Below, one piece after another: positions 1 to 7,154 of a stretch of DNA of 64,000 nucleotides. The stretch covers positions 1-64,000 of the forward strand of contig NZ_BNBT01000003.1 of assembly GCF_014656095.1 (NCBI RefSeq), written 5' to 3'. The notes beneath the pieces are model-generated. The model made no database searches and was not told the origin of the DNA. It was given only the letters and a program-made list of their open reading frames with translations. The DNA comes from Streptomyces longispororuber. GTDB lineage: Bacteria; Actinomycetota; Actinomycetes; Streptomycetales; Streptomycetaceae. Each line of letters begins with the position of its first letter. Within the stretch, counting starts at the first letter, position 1. The position numbers and the translations under genes are program-made.

Positions 1-40
1 GTGAGCTTGGCGTGGGCGCCGGCGCCCACGCCAAGCTCAC
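1..40. repeat. Perfect 40-bp palindrome at the window edge
   Basis: Two 20-base arms with no loop; the left arm reads GTGAGCTTGGCGTGGGCGCC and the right arm is its exact reverse complement. The repeat starts at base 1, so it may extend or have context further left. It could be a terminator or an assembly-edge artefact. The rest of 1-198 holds only a short palindrome at 93-104 (CCCCATATGGGG) and no gene I can support. Confidence 0.6.
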
Positions 41-198
41 GCTCGTCGGGGACCGTTTCGGCGGAGTCGCTGCGTCTGGCCCCCTGTTTGGCCCCCATAT
101 GGGGTGGCTGACTGTTGTATCTGCCCTATCAGGTGAAGGGCTGGAGAGACCGGGGAGGTGCTTGAGGTCTGGCTCGGTCGGGCCCCGCCGTCGCGCTG

Positions 199-861
199 TT
201 AGACCGCGATGAACAGCTGCGGAAGATCTTTCAGTTGCCGCCACGAGGTGTTGTAGGCGAGGGCCGGGAGGGCGGTAGCAATGCTCTCCGACGTAGCTTC
301 TGGGCCAGCTACATGCCGTACTCGGTGCCAGAGGTCCTCGCCCCCGTCGCGCCGGAGGTAGTGGTTGTGGAACACGGTGAGGAAGTCGGACCGGACTGGC
401 CCGTGGAACTGCACGCCGTGATGCGTGAAGCGCGTGATGCCCACTCCGCCCTCTCGCCCAGCCTTGACCACCTGAATGCGATCGGCTCGGCCAGCGCTGC
501 TAGCTCGGGGGTCCCGGTGGTCGAGCCCTTCGGCTATGAGGGCCTCGACGTACAGGCCGGCGGTCGGGTGCTTGTACGCGGCAACTGACGGTGCGTATAC
601 GGTGGCGCGGCGCAGCTCGTCGCCCTTCTGCCAGACGACGTGGATGTGCTCTTTCCCGTCAGCGCACTTGTCTGGGTGGTAGTTGACGCGCCCCCAGGGT
701 TCGCCGGCCAAGCCAGCGTCGAGGGGCTTGATGATGGCTTCGTCTTCGAGCTGCCGGAAGACAGCGAGGGTGACCTGCTTCTTGCCGATGGTCAGGGCCT
801 GTACCTGGATGGCTGCGGTGGTGATCGTCGCGTTCTGCGGTGTGAGCTGCTTGCCTGTCAC
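199..861 (-). CDS. Hypothetical protein of the element's left arm
   Basis: A 220-residue protein of unknown function. The GTG start at 859-861 is chosen over the longer open frame because GGGAGG lies about 5 bases upstream and because it overlaps the stop of the next upstream gene (858-1232) by four bases, the usual sign of translational coupling. The open frame upstream of this GTG is Arg-rich and is the antisense/shifted reading of the neighbour. No signal peptide, membrane segment or recognised domain is visible. The first third is rich in hydrophobic and charged residues typical of a soluble alpha/beta protein. The two-gene unit has no recognisable phage or plasmid hallmark, but its position beside a mobile element suggests accessory DNA. 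Confidence 0.65.
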   Translation of the reverse strand: MTGKQLTPQNATITTAAIQVQALTIGKKQVTLAVFRQLEDEAIIKPLDAGLAGEPWGRVNYHPDKCADGKEHIHVVWQKGDELRRATVYAPSVAAYKHPTAGLYVEALIAEGLDHRDPRASSAGRADRIQVVKAGREGGVGITRFTHHGVQFHGPVRSDFLTVFHNHYLRRDGGEDLWHRVRHVAGPEATSESIATALPALAYNTSWRQLKDLPQLFIAV

Positions 862-1232
862 TGCATCCTCCCGTTGGTGCTGGCGCCTTCGAGTCGATGC
901 TGGTGGTATTCGCCGTCGGCATCGTCGGTGAATGCGTTGGTGGCGTTGTGGGTGAGCTGCTTGAGAAAGTCGCCGATGTCGTCCCACAGATCGATCCATC
1001 CGTCGCTCGCCGGGTAGCCGGCGTGAAGCATGGCCTCGACCTTGCGTCCGCACTCGCCTTTGTGGGCGACGTACAAGGGGGACTGGCTGTGGGTCCGACT
1101 GCGGCCGTCTCCGATGGTTGTGGCCCAGGTGACGATGCCTGCGCCGACGACCTGTTGGCGGCATGCGTCGCAGATGAAGGCCGGGCAGTTCATGGCTTCC
1201 GGGGGCCCGGATCGGGCGACGTATTCGATCAC
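858..1232 (-). CDS. Small Cys-containing hypothetical protein
   Basis: A 124-residue protein of unknown function, first gene of a two-gene unit with 199-861. The GTG start at 1230-1232 has AGGAG about 6 bases upstream. The N-terminal half has a CDAC pair and, about 30 residues later, a single Cys in HKGECGRK, so a zinc-bound knuckle is possible but incomplete by sequence alone. The C-terminal third is acidic. The stop overlaps the next gene by four bases. The longer open frame to 1532 is rejected because it adds a low-complexity stretch that runs antisense through a terminator-like hairpin. Confidence 0.6.
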   Translation of the reverse strand: MIEYVARSGPPEAMNCPAFICDACRQQVVGAGIVTWATTIGDGRSRTHSQSPLYVAHKGECGRKVEAMLHAGYPASDGWIDLWDDIGDFLKQLTHNATNAFTDDADGEYHQHRLEGASTNGRMQ

Positions 1233-1371
1233 GCTCTCTCCTGGTCGTTTCGGGTGGGTCTGTGCTGTGACGGTACGACCAACGGGGCTTGAATGTCCGA
1301 GAGTTGGATCAGCACGACACGAGGGGACTGGCGGGCGCCGACGAAGACGCAGAGACCCCGGGTAGGCCGTA

Positions 1372-1396
1372 GGGCGCCCCACATCGCGGGGCGCCC
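1372..1396 (-). terminator. GC hairpin after the small ORF 1411-1563
   Basis: Arms GGGCGCCCC (1372-1380) and GGGGCGCCC (1388-1396) are perfectly complementary around a 7-base loop. It lies directly after the leftward ORF ending at 1411. There is no T run, as is usual for Streptomyces terminators. Confidence 0.5.
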
Positions 1397-1410
1397 CTGT
1401 GCGTTGCTCG

Positions 1411-1563
1411 TTACGGGAGCTCTGCGACGGTGCCGCTTCGCTTCGTGACGACATGTTCCCGAAGGCCATCAGGCACCTCGTGACCTTGGATCTGCGCCAG
1501 CAGTCCTGCTTGTTCGCCTCCGGACACTCCACTGCCGTCGGGGACCTTCAGGGTGCGGTCCAC
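1411..1563 (-). CDS. Possible 50-residue small protein or gene remnant
   Basis: A short leftward frame starting at GTG 1561-1563 and ending in TAA at 1411. The translated sequence is compositionally protein-like (balanced acidic, basic and hydrophobic residues) and a hairpin follows the stop, which are the only supports. The Shine-Dalgarno match is weak (GGGGG about 10 bases upstream). It may be the 3' remnant of a larger gene. No family recognised. Confidence 0.3.
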   Translation of the reverse strand: MDRTLKVPDGSGVSGGEQAGLLAQIQGHEVPDGLREHVVTKRSGTVAELP

Positions 1564-1730
1564 CTCATTTGACCCCCGACTGCCGCCCTCCGGGGCGCAG
1601 ATTGCTAAGCGAAGGGTGCAGCTCACGGCGCTTTGCGGACGTGTGTTCGGCCATCCGGTCGTGATGCCCGCTCTGACACCTTCTCGCGGGAGCACAAGCC
1701 TGGCAGACTGTTACGGCTGCGAGGTGGGGG

Positions 1731-2570
1731 GTGTGGGACACAGACATGGGGATGTCGGAGTTAAAGGCCGCGCTGGCAGAAGCGTATGCCAATGGCAGCG
1801 AGCCGAAATTTATATCCGTTGCTGACAACGGTGACGAGCTCTGGGGTATGGGCAGCGCAATGTTCGTGTTGCCAGCCGTGCCGGCGGGCGCTCCTCCTGA
1901 GTTGGAGTACGCGCTTCGAGTTCGTAGAGACGCCGTTCTGTCCGGCACCTGCGAAGAATGTAATGCCTCGCTGGACGCGAACCCGTTTGGGCAGCTTGAA
2001 GGCGTTGAAGCTGTGGCCGCAATCATTGCTCACCGCCGCAACTGCCCTGCTTCGGATGAAAATCTCCTGCCGCAACTTCGAGGATTCCGTGAGCGGCGTG
2101 GATCCACTTCAGCCGATGACATCTACGCCGCTGCTAGTAAAGCCACGCGGTTGAGAGTGGAGGAGAAAGCGCCTTCACGGCGGATGATCCGCAACAGAAA
2201 GTTCGAGACGTGGGGCCGTCGGCTCCTGGATCAAAAGCTTGCGGAGTCGACAGCGAAGTGTGGCCACTTGCACGTGGATTCGGCTCAGACCTGGAACATC
2301 CTGCTCGGTGACACAAGATGGTGGTGTAACCAGTGCTGGGAATACCAGGGTCAGGAAATCGTTCGCGGAAATTCTCCTCTTAGCATTCAAGAGGATTTTA
2401 CGTGCGACCATTGCCGCACTGTGAAAAATGAACTTGAGCCGTTGATTCTTCGCATCGGGACTTTTGTTCTGCATGGCGGATTGTGTCGAACCTGCTCAAA
2501 GCGTAGCATGGAGACCACCGAGAAGCCGCGGAGGAAGAGAAATGGGGCCAAGCGTAGAGGACGTCGATGA
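1731..2570 (+). CDS. Cys-rich hypothetical protein upstream of a toxin-antitoxin pair
   Basis: A 279-residue protein of unknown function. It has several Cys pairs in the style of zinc knuckles: CEEC near residue 65, then CNQC, CDHC and CRTC in the C-terminal third, each separated by 30-45 residues, and a basic KRNGAKRRGRR tail. This suggests a zinc-stabilised nucleic-acid-binding protein, but that is inference. GTG 1731 is used; an in-frame ATG at 1746 is a plausible alternative. Codon 11 is TTA, so translation would depend on bldA tRNA. The gene and its two downstream neighbours are visibly more AT-rich than the rest of the window, a sign of transfer. It overlaps the antitoxin gene by 29 bases. 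Confidence 0.65.
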   Translation: MWDTDMGMSELKAALAEAYANGSEPKFISVADNGDELWGMGSAMFVLPAVPAGAPPELEYALRVRRDAVLSGTCEECNASLDANPFGQLEGVEAVAAIIAHRRNCPASDENLLPQLRGFRERRGSTSADDIYAAASKATRLRVEEKAPSRRMIRNRKFETWGRRLLDQKLAESTAKCGHLHVDSAQTWNILLGDTRWWCNQCWEYQGQEIVRGNSPLSIQEDFTCDHCRTVKNELEPLILRIGTFVLHGGLCRTCSKRSMETTEKPRRKRNGAKRRGRR

Positions 2571-2742
2571 GTCGGCACTCAATGAGGCTCAACGGGTCCT
2601 CGGTACTACAAACCGTCGCGATACAGTAAATGCAGCACTCCGGGAAGTTGCGCGTCAAAAGCTCGTCGACGATTTCCTTGAGTTCATGTCTTCAAGAGAT
2701 CCGGAAGAGCTTGAAAGGCTACGGAACGAGGCGTGGCACTAG
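2542..2742 (+). CDS. VapB-type antitoxin
   Basis: A 66-residue protein. Residues 11-40 (ALNEAQRVLGTTNRRDTVNA) match the ribbon-helix-helix VapB antitoxins of actinomycetes, in which TT(K/N)(K/R)DTVN..LRE is diagnostic. The C-terminal acidic helix (DDFLEFMSSRDPEELERLR) is where such antitoxins wrap their toxin. ATG 2542 is chosen because GAGGAAGAG ends 2-3 bases upstream and the start falls just before the conserved domain. Its stop overlaps the GTG of the toxin gene, so the two are translationally coupled. Such pairs usually repress their own promoter and stabilise mobile DNA. Confidence 0.85.
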   Translation: MGPSVEDVDESALNEAQRVLGTTNRRDTVNAALREVARQKLVDDFLEFMSSRDPEELERLRNEAWH

Positions 2743-3158
2743 ATCCGTTGTACATGGTGGACAACAGTGCGATGAACCGGTATAAGCACGCCACTGTTGC
2801 CGCCCGGCTTGAGCCTTTGATTCGCGGTGGAGTTGTTGCCACTTGCGGAGCATTGGACATTGAGGCGCTTTATTCTGCGCAGAGTCCGGCTGAGTATGAG
2901 CGGATTCGTGCAATGCGTGGCGCCGCCTTCACGTACGTCGAAACAGAAGAAGACGACTGGCAACAAGCGCTCAGTGTTCAGCGTGAACTCGCCGCGAAAT
3001 CACAGCACAGAGGCCCTAAGGTTCCGGACCTGGTGATCGCTGCCGTCGCTCAACGATATGGGCTCACGCTCCTCCACTACGACTCGGATTTCGATCGCAT
3101 CGTAGAATTTACCGGCCAGAAAGGTGAGTGGGTGGTGCCGCGCGGTTCTGTTCCTTAA
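2733..3158 (+). CDS. VapC-type PIN-domain toxin
   Basis: A 141-residue PIN-domain ribonuclease, the toxin partner of the antitoxin just upstream. The acidic residues of the PIN active site are visible: Asp10 in MVDNSA, Glu44 in ALDIEALYS, Asp99 in KVPDLVIAA and Asp117 in HYDSDFDRI. PIN toxins of this family cleave structured RNAs such as tRNA using Mg or Mn. GTG 2733 lies inside the antitoxin gene (10-base overlap). The gene is complete and shows no lesion, so the toxin should be active. It is likely autoregulated with its antitoxin. Confidence 0.88.
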   Translation: MALDPLYMVDNSAMNRYKHATVAARLEPLIRGGVVATCGALDIEALYSAQSPAEYERIRAMRGAAFTYVETEEDDWQQALSVQRELAAKSQHRGPKVPDLVIAAVAQRYGLTLLHYDSDFDRIVEFTGQKGEWVVPRGSVP

Positions 3159-3192
3159 CGTTGATCCGCTCAACGGAGCTTGTTTTGCCCCA

Positions 3193-4440
3193 TCACTGCG
3201 GCAAGAATCCTGGTTTTTCTTGTCCAAGAGTGCTTAGTCGCGCGAGGTAGTCCTGTGCCGCAGGCTCGGAGCTGTACCGACGCCGCATCTCGGCGGCGAG
3301 TTCGCGGCTGGTCATGATCAGCGACGGCACGGACTGACGGTCCCCTTCGAGAGCCCGCTCACCCATGATGAGTGCCTGCTCCAAGTCCCCTTCACGCGCC
3401 GCCGTGACTCCCAGCGTGACCCGCGCTTCCGCGTTCCGCATCGGGGAACGCTCGGTGCCGTCGAAATCTGTTCCTGCCCTCAGCACCTCTTCGGCGAGCG
3501 TGCGTGCAAGCTTGTCTTCGCCGACAAGGCGGTAACAGTCCATTGCGTAGAAGTCGAACTTGGCTGGGTCCACCACGAAGTGGTTGTCCAGGTTCCCGGG
3601 GTACGGCATTCCTTCGAGCAACCGTCGCCCCTTGTCCAAGGCCACCTCGACTTGCCGGCGGTCGCCGATCCGCGCCCACGCCTTGGCCTCCTGCGCCGCG
3701 AGCTGCACAGCCACGCCATGGTGCTGCGCCGTCTCAGCGCCGGCCTGCGCCGCCGCGATGACGCCGCGATAGTCGCCGGTCGTCAGGGCGAACCATGCCC
3801 GCATCTCGTAGGCCCACCCCGCGACCTCCGCATGGTCGGCCTCGGTCGCCAGCGAGAGCGCCGCCTGTCGCGTCGACTCAGCCGCGTGGCGGTCGCCCGT
3901 GTCGTACTCGACGCAGCCGACCAGTAGCGCGAGCCACCCTGACAGCGCGAGAACCTCGCGGTGCTGCGCGAGCGTGAGGCTCTTCTTGTGGAGATCAACG
4001 ACGCGACGGAGCCACTGTCGCCCCTCGATGAGGAGCTGCTCGCTCGGCATGAACGGGTACTCCGAGGCGAGCCGGTCTGCCGTAATCCGAAGGGCGTCAA
4101 GCGTGGCGTTGTCGACGTCGGACCGGTTGAGACGGCTCACGATCTCCAGCGTCTCCATGCCGGACGCTGCCAGGATCTCCCTGTCTCCGTCGCGCCGCGA
4201 GGGCGCCGGGAAGAGCGCGTGCGTCACGGTGCCGAAGAGGGCAGCGATGATCGGTTGGTAGAAGTCGTTCGGCATCTGGCCTGACTCCCAGCGCTTCCAC
4301 TGCCGAATCATGCTGTCTTCCGCCGGCAGCTCCGTGGGAGCGTGCGCCCGCAGCGCTCTTACGGCGTCACGCTGCGACCAGTCACGGGCCGCTCGTTCGG
4401 CAGCAATGCGTCGCGCCCATGCGGGCCTGTCGTCGGTCAT
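3193..4440 (-). CDS. XRE-family regulator with TPR-like C-terminal domain
   Basis: A 415-residue protein. Residues 8-75 form a helix-turn-helix (RDWSQRDAVRALR, then RQWKRWESGQMP), the XRE/Cro signature. The remainder is all-helical and Ala/Leu-rich with repeated 34-40-residue units, like the TPR-type C-terminal domains of actinomycete XRE regulators that often sense peptides or partner proteins. ATG 4438-4440 has the strong site GGAGGAGGGCGC directly upstream. It is transcribed leftward, away from the GntR gene region, with a 158-base spacer. Such regulators are common on actinomycete mobile elements, but its target is not visible. Confidence 0.8.
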   Translation of the reverse strand: MTDDRPAWARRIAAERAARDWSQRDAVRALRAHAPTELPAEDSMIRQWKRWESGQMPNDFYQPIIAALFGTVTHALFPAPSRRDGDREILAASGMETLEIVSRLNRSDVDNATLDALRITADRLASEYPFMPSEQLLIEGRQWLRRVVDLHKKSLTLAQHREVLALSGWLALLVGCVEYDTGDRHAAESTRQAALSLATEADHAEVAGWAYEMRAWFALTTGDYRGVIAAAQAGAETAQHHGVAVQLAAQEAKAWARIGDRRQVEVALDKGRRLLEGMPYPGNLDNHFVVDPAKFDFYAMDCYRLVGEDKLARTLAEEVLRAGTDFDGTERSPMRNAEARVTLGVTAAREGDLEQALIMGERALEGDRQSVPSLIMTSRELAAEMRRRYSSEPAAQDYLARLSTLGQEKPGFLPQ

Positions 4441-4598
4441 GCGCCCTCCTCCGAGTGCCTACTCCGAGTCTCACCCGCGGGCCAGGGGGACAGGGAAGGG
4501 GACACAGGGGTGTCACTGGACATGTCCCCACTCCCGCTTCGCCGTCCCCTGGCTGTCACTTACGTCACAACTCCCGTTCTCTGCATGCTGGTTGCAGA

Positions 4599-4934
4599 TC
4601 ACGCACCACTCGGGGCGGAGCGTTCTTCGAGCGCTGCGACCCGTTCAGCCAACGCCTGAATCTGGGAGCGGATTTCCTTGATGTCGTCGCGCACGTCGCT
4701 GCTGGGGGAAGCCCCGTCGCTGACGAAGTTGCCGAGGTTTCCGGCCGACACGATCAACCCTTCGGCCCGGAGCGCGGCCAAGCCGTTCTGGATGGTCTGG
4801 CTCGCGAATCCGAAGCGGTCGATCAACTCGCGCTGTGACGGGAGCTTGTCTCCCGGCTTCATTTTCTTGATGTCGTCGCGAAGTGCGTCCGCGACCTGCA
4901 CCGCTTTCGGCTTCGGCCCTCCTGTGACAGTCAT
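4599..4934 (-). CDS. GntR-family repressor (KorSA-like candidate)
   Basis: A 111-residue protein. Residues 8-75 are a GntR-type winged helix (VADALRDDIKKMKPGDKLPS, then QTIQNGLAALRAEGLI), followed by a coiled-coil tail (DDIKEIRSQIQALAERVAAL) in place of a ligand domain. In the AICE pSAM2, a GntR regulator (KorSA) holds replication and transfer genes silent. This gene sits in the matching place, divergent from the transfer array, so the same role is inferred. There is no clear Shine-Dalgarno site before ATG 4932-4934. The 410-base region between it and the next gene carries repeats suited to being its operators. Confidence 0.8.
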   Translation of the reverse strand: MTVTGGPKPKAVQVADALRDDIKKMKPGDKLPSQRELIDRFGFASQTIQNGLAALRAEGLIVSAGNLGNFVSDGASPSSDVRDDIKEIRSQIQALAERVAALEERSAPSGA

Positions 4935-4949
4935 GCTCTGAGCGTACCC

Positions 4950-5017
4950 ACCACAGCGAACTAGAGCGCATCACCTCACAGGGGTTGTGCACCACAGCAG
5001 ACTAGTACAGGCTAGTC
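4950..5017. promoter_or_regulatory. Candidate operator cluster for the GntR regulator
   Basis: Two 15-base direct repeats, ACCACAGCGAACTAG (4950-4964) and ACCACAGCAGACTAG (4991-5005), differ at two bases and are spaced 41 bases apart. The second runs into a perfect inverted repeat GACTAG-N6-CTAGTC (5000-5017). The cluster is just upstream of the GntR start and within the divergent promoter region. The rest of 5018-5344 shows no gene or strong motif. Confidence 0.45.
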
Positions 5018-5344
5018 AGTGAGAGCCCGCCCGAGCTTCGGGAGAGCGGCTGCTTGACCTGCACGAATGGTTCGGGACTGCCCGTATGGCTGCCGCTTGC
5101 GGCGGTCGGAAGGCGGCTTAGGCCGCGCGCCGCGGGCCCCGGGCTGATCGCACCTTGAGAACTCAACAGTGGACTGAGGATCTACCGCCTGTCCTCAGCG
5201 ACAAGAAGGCGGCCCGCGCGGAGCACGACCCGCGCCCCGTTCAACCTCGCCGGTTCTCTTCCGGCGCCGGTTGCCTCCTCCGTTCGTCCCGTACGAGCGG
5301 GGCCGAGGGGAGCCGGAGCATCCCTTCACTTCCTGGGAGTACTC

Positions 5345-5722
5345 ATGTCTGAAGTTGAGATCACCTCGTTCGGATACCTGCATGACGAACCGCCGACCGC
5401 ACACCTGACCGTCGACCTGCGCCACTTCCGTGACCCGCACGTGTCGCCGGAGCTGCGGTACATGACCGCCAACGACGAGCCGGTCCGTGCCGCGGTGCTG
5501 AGCACCCCGGGGGTCGCGGCCTTGGTTCTGGCGACCGCATCCGCGGTCGAAGCACTCGCATCCGGACCGTCGGCCGGAGTCATCGCAGTCGCCGACGGAT
5601 GCGCAGGCGGCCGGCACCGTGCCCCGGTGTTCGCCCGCGCCCTTGCCGAGGTGCTGAGCGACGCCGGACACGACGTGACAGTCCACCACCGCGACCTGGA
5701 CAAGCCCGTCGTCCAGCGTTGA
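5345..5722 (+). CDS. Stand-alone RapZ C-terminal domain protein
   Basis: A 125-residue protein matching only the C-terminal half of RapZ (YvcJ). Visible signatures are SFGY at 8-11, DLRHFRDPH (24-32), PELRYMTANDEPVR (35-48), the GCAGGRHRAPVF motif (85-96) and HHRDLDK (114-120). In E. coli RapZ this domain binds glucosamine-6-phosphate and carries the sRNA and RNase E adapter activity. The N-terminal P-loop kinase domain is absent. GGGAG lies 6 bases before ATG 5345. It is the first gene of the rightward array after the divergent control region, so it is likely under the GntR regulator. Its role in transfer is unknown. Confidence 0.8.
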   Translation: MSEVEITSFGYLHDEPPTAHLTVDLRHFRDPHVSPELRYMTANDEPVRAAVLSTPGVAALVLATASAVEALASGPSAGVIAVADGCAGGRHRAPVFARALAEVLSDAGHDVTVHHRDLDKPVVQR

Positions 5723-5730
5723 GCCCCACC

Positions 5731-5772
5731 GCCCCGATGGTCGAAGGCCGGGTTCGACTCCCGACCGGGGCA
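5731..5772 (+). ncRNA. tRNA-like minihelix (T arm plus acceptor stem)
   Basis: The 3' half reads as a tRNA: a T arm with the canonical loop TTCGACT (5753-5759) closed by CGGG/CCCG, then CCGGGGC and a discriminator-like A (5765-5772). Six bases GCCCCG at 5731-5736 pair with CGGGGC at 5766-5771, but only about 12 bases separate them from the T arm, so the D and anticodon arms are missing. It may be a deleted tRNA, a leftover attachment-site segment, or a processed minihelix. It lies between RapZ-C and the next gene and cannot decode. Confidence 0.45.
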
Positions 5773-5808
5773 CTCACCCCTGCCGCGCTCGCGGCCGGGG
5801 CCCGGAGC

Positions 5809-5838
5809 AGCCGCCGTCTCACCAACACGCCTGCGGCT
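5809..5838 (+). promoter_or_regulatory. Hairpin with conserved loop, copy 1
   Basis: Stem AGCCG/CGGCT encloses the 20-base loop CCGTCTCACCAACACGCCTG. A second hairpin at 12072-12106 has nearly the same loop but a different, still complementary stem. Both are followed by GTCCCTCCAA and a ribosome site 25-45 bases on, then a start codon. This looks like a structured leader or a transcription attenuator repeated at internal gene heads of the array. Confidence 0.45.
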
Positions 5839-5874
5839 CTCCGGCTGCCTGTCCCTCCAACGAGGAGCCCTGAC

Positions 5875-6162
5875 ATGCGCACCTTCATTGGCCATCAGCA
5901 GGCCGTCTCCACCGATGAGTTCGTGGAACTTGCACTCGGCACTCCGGTCGAACTGTGGCTCGGAGTCGAGGGCGAGACCGAGGAGGAGCGTGCGGCCCGC
6001 CTGGATGCGGCCCGCGACATTCTCGCCGACAACCCCGGCCTCGCCGACGACGTGGCCCGGATCGCTGCCGAGGTCATCGATATGCACCCGGAGCTGTTCG
6101 ACGTCGTTCCGCTGCCGCGCCCCGCCCGGCGCCGTGCGACGCGTAAGGCGGTGGCGGCATGA
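5875..6162 (+). CDS. Small acidic hypothetical protein of the transfer array
   Basis: A 95-residue protein with no recognised domain. The N-terminal two thirds are acidic and helical (ETEEERAARLDAARDILADN) and the C-terminus is basic (RPARRRATRKAV). ATG 5875 has GAGGAG 5 bases upstream. Its stop overlaps the next ATG by four bases, tying it to the DUF2637 membrane protein. It is probably a conserved AICE accessory protein, but its function is not known. Confidence 0.7.
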   Translation: MRTFIGHQQAVSTDEFVELALGTPVELWLGVEGETEEERAARLDAARDILADNPGLADDVARIAAEVIDMHPELFDVVPLPRPARRRATRKAVAA

Positions 6163-7154
6163 CGACGCAGGCCATCGAGCGTTCGGCCGTGCCGCCGCTG
6201 ACCCGCCCGGAAACGGGCCTCGCCGGACTGGGTGCGCTCGCCGCGGCTGGAGTCGGCGCGCTCGGTCTGATCTCTTCCTTCGACGCCGTGTCCGCTGCCG
6301 CGGCTCGTTGGGGCTTCGGCGAGCCGTGGATGCTGCCGGTCGGGATCGACGTGGCCATCCCCGTCTTCACCGTGGCCAACCTGCTGTTGATCCGCATGGA
6401 TATGGCGCTGGCGTGGGTGCGGTTCGTGCCCTGGGCGCTCACGCTGATCACGTGCGGGCTGAACATCGCGGCCGGACACTCCCTGTCAGCCAAGGTCGCG
6501 CACGGCACGATGCCGCTGCTGTGGGTGGTGTTCTCCGAGATCGGCGCGCACATCTACGCCGTGCGGATCGGCGCCGTCACCGGTCGCCGCATGGAGAAGA
6601 TCCGGTTTTCCCGCTGGCTGCTCGCCTTCCCCTCCACCTTCGCGCTGTGGCGCCGCATGACGCTGTGGGAGGTCACCTCCTACTCCGAGGCGCTGGCGCG
6701 GGAGAAGGAACGGCAGTTGGCCCGCGCGGACTTGCGCGAGCGCTACGGCCGTAAGTGGCGCTCGAAGACCCCGCGGCGCGAGCGGGTGATGCTGCGGATG
6801 GGAGAACTGGCCCCTGCCACCGATCAGGAGACGCCCGCACCGCCCCCGGCAGAGAATCCGCCGGCACCCCCGGTCGACGCCAAGCCGCGCCCGCGCCGCC
6901 GGGCCCCCGCCAAGGCCAGGGCGCAGCGCACCCTCGAGGAACTGCTGACCGAGGCGCGCACGGTAACCGCTGAGTGGACGGACGCGGAGCTGACCGCGGA
7001 CCGTCTGCGCACCACGCTGCATGTGTCGCAGGCCAACGCCCGCACGCTGCGCGACGCCCTCAAGAGCGAACGGGCCGACGGCCGTGCGCTGCACTCCGTG
7101 GACGCTTGCGACGCAACGGCGTCCGGCGATGGCGCCGAGGGGGTGGCGGCGTGA
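6159..7154 (+). CDS. DUF2637 membrane protein (Spd-like)
   Basis: A 331-residue protein. Residues 20-140 hold four hydrophobic segments (starting near GLAGLGALAAAGVGALGLIS and ending near LLWVVFSEIGAHIY) in the pattern of DUF2637 proteins, common on Streptomyces plasmids and AICEs. A cytoplasmic tail follows, with a Pro/Ala-rich linker near residues 225-255 and a helical C-terminus that resembles a helix-turn-helix (DRLRTTLHVSQANARTLRDA). The start overlaps the previous stop by four bases (ATGA) and its own stop overlaps the GTG of the next gene. The role is inferred to be intramycelial spread or regulation of transfer; no direct evidence. Confidence 0.8.
   Translation: MTTQAIERSAVPPLTRPETGLAGLGALAAAGVGALGLISSFDAVSAAAARWGFGEPWMLPVGIDVAIPVFTVANLLLIRMDMALAWVRFVPWALTLITCGLNIAAGHSLSAKVAHGTMPLLWVVFSEIGAHIYAVRIGAVTGRRMEKIRFSRWLLAFPSTFALWRRMTLWEVTSYSEALAREKERQLARADLRERYGRKWRSKTPRRERVMLRMGELAPATDQETPAPPPAENPPAPPVDAKPRPRRRAPAKARAQRTLEELLTEARTVTAEWTDAELTADRLRTTLHVSQANARTLRDALKSERADGRALHSVDACDATASGDGAEGVAA

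Noticed and set aside
5731..5772. A functional tRNA gene
   Set aside because: Only about 42 bases: T arm and acceptor stem are present but D and anticodon arms are missing, so it is listed as a minihelix only.
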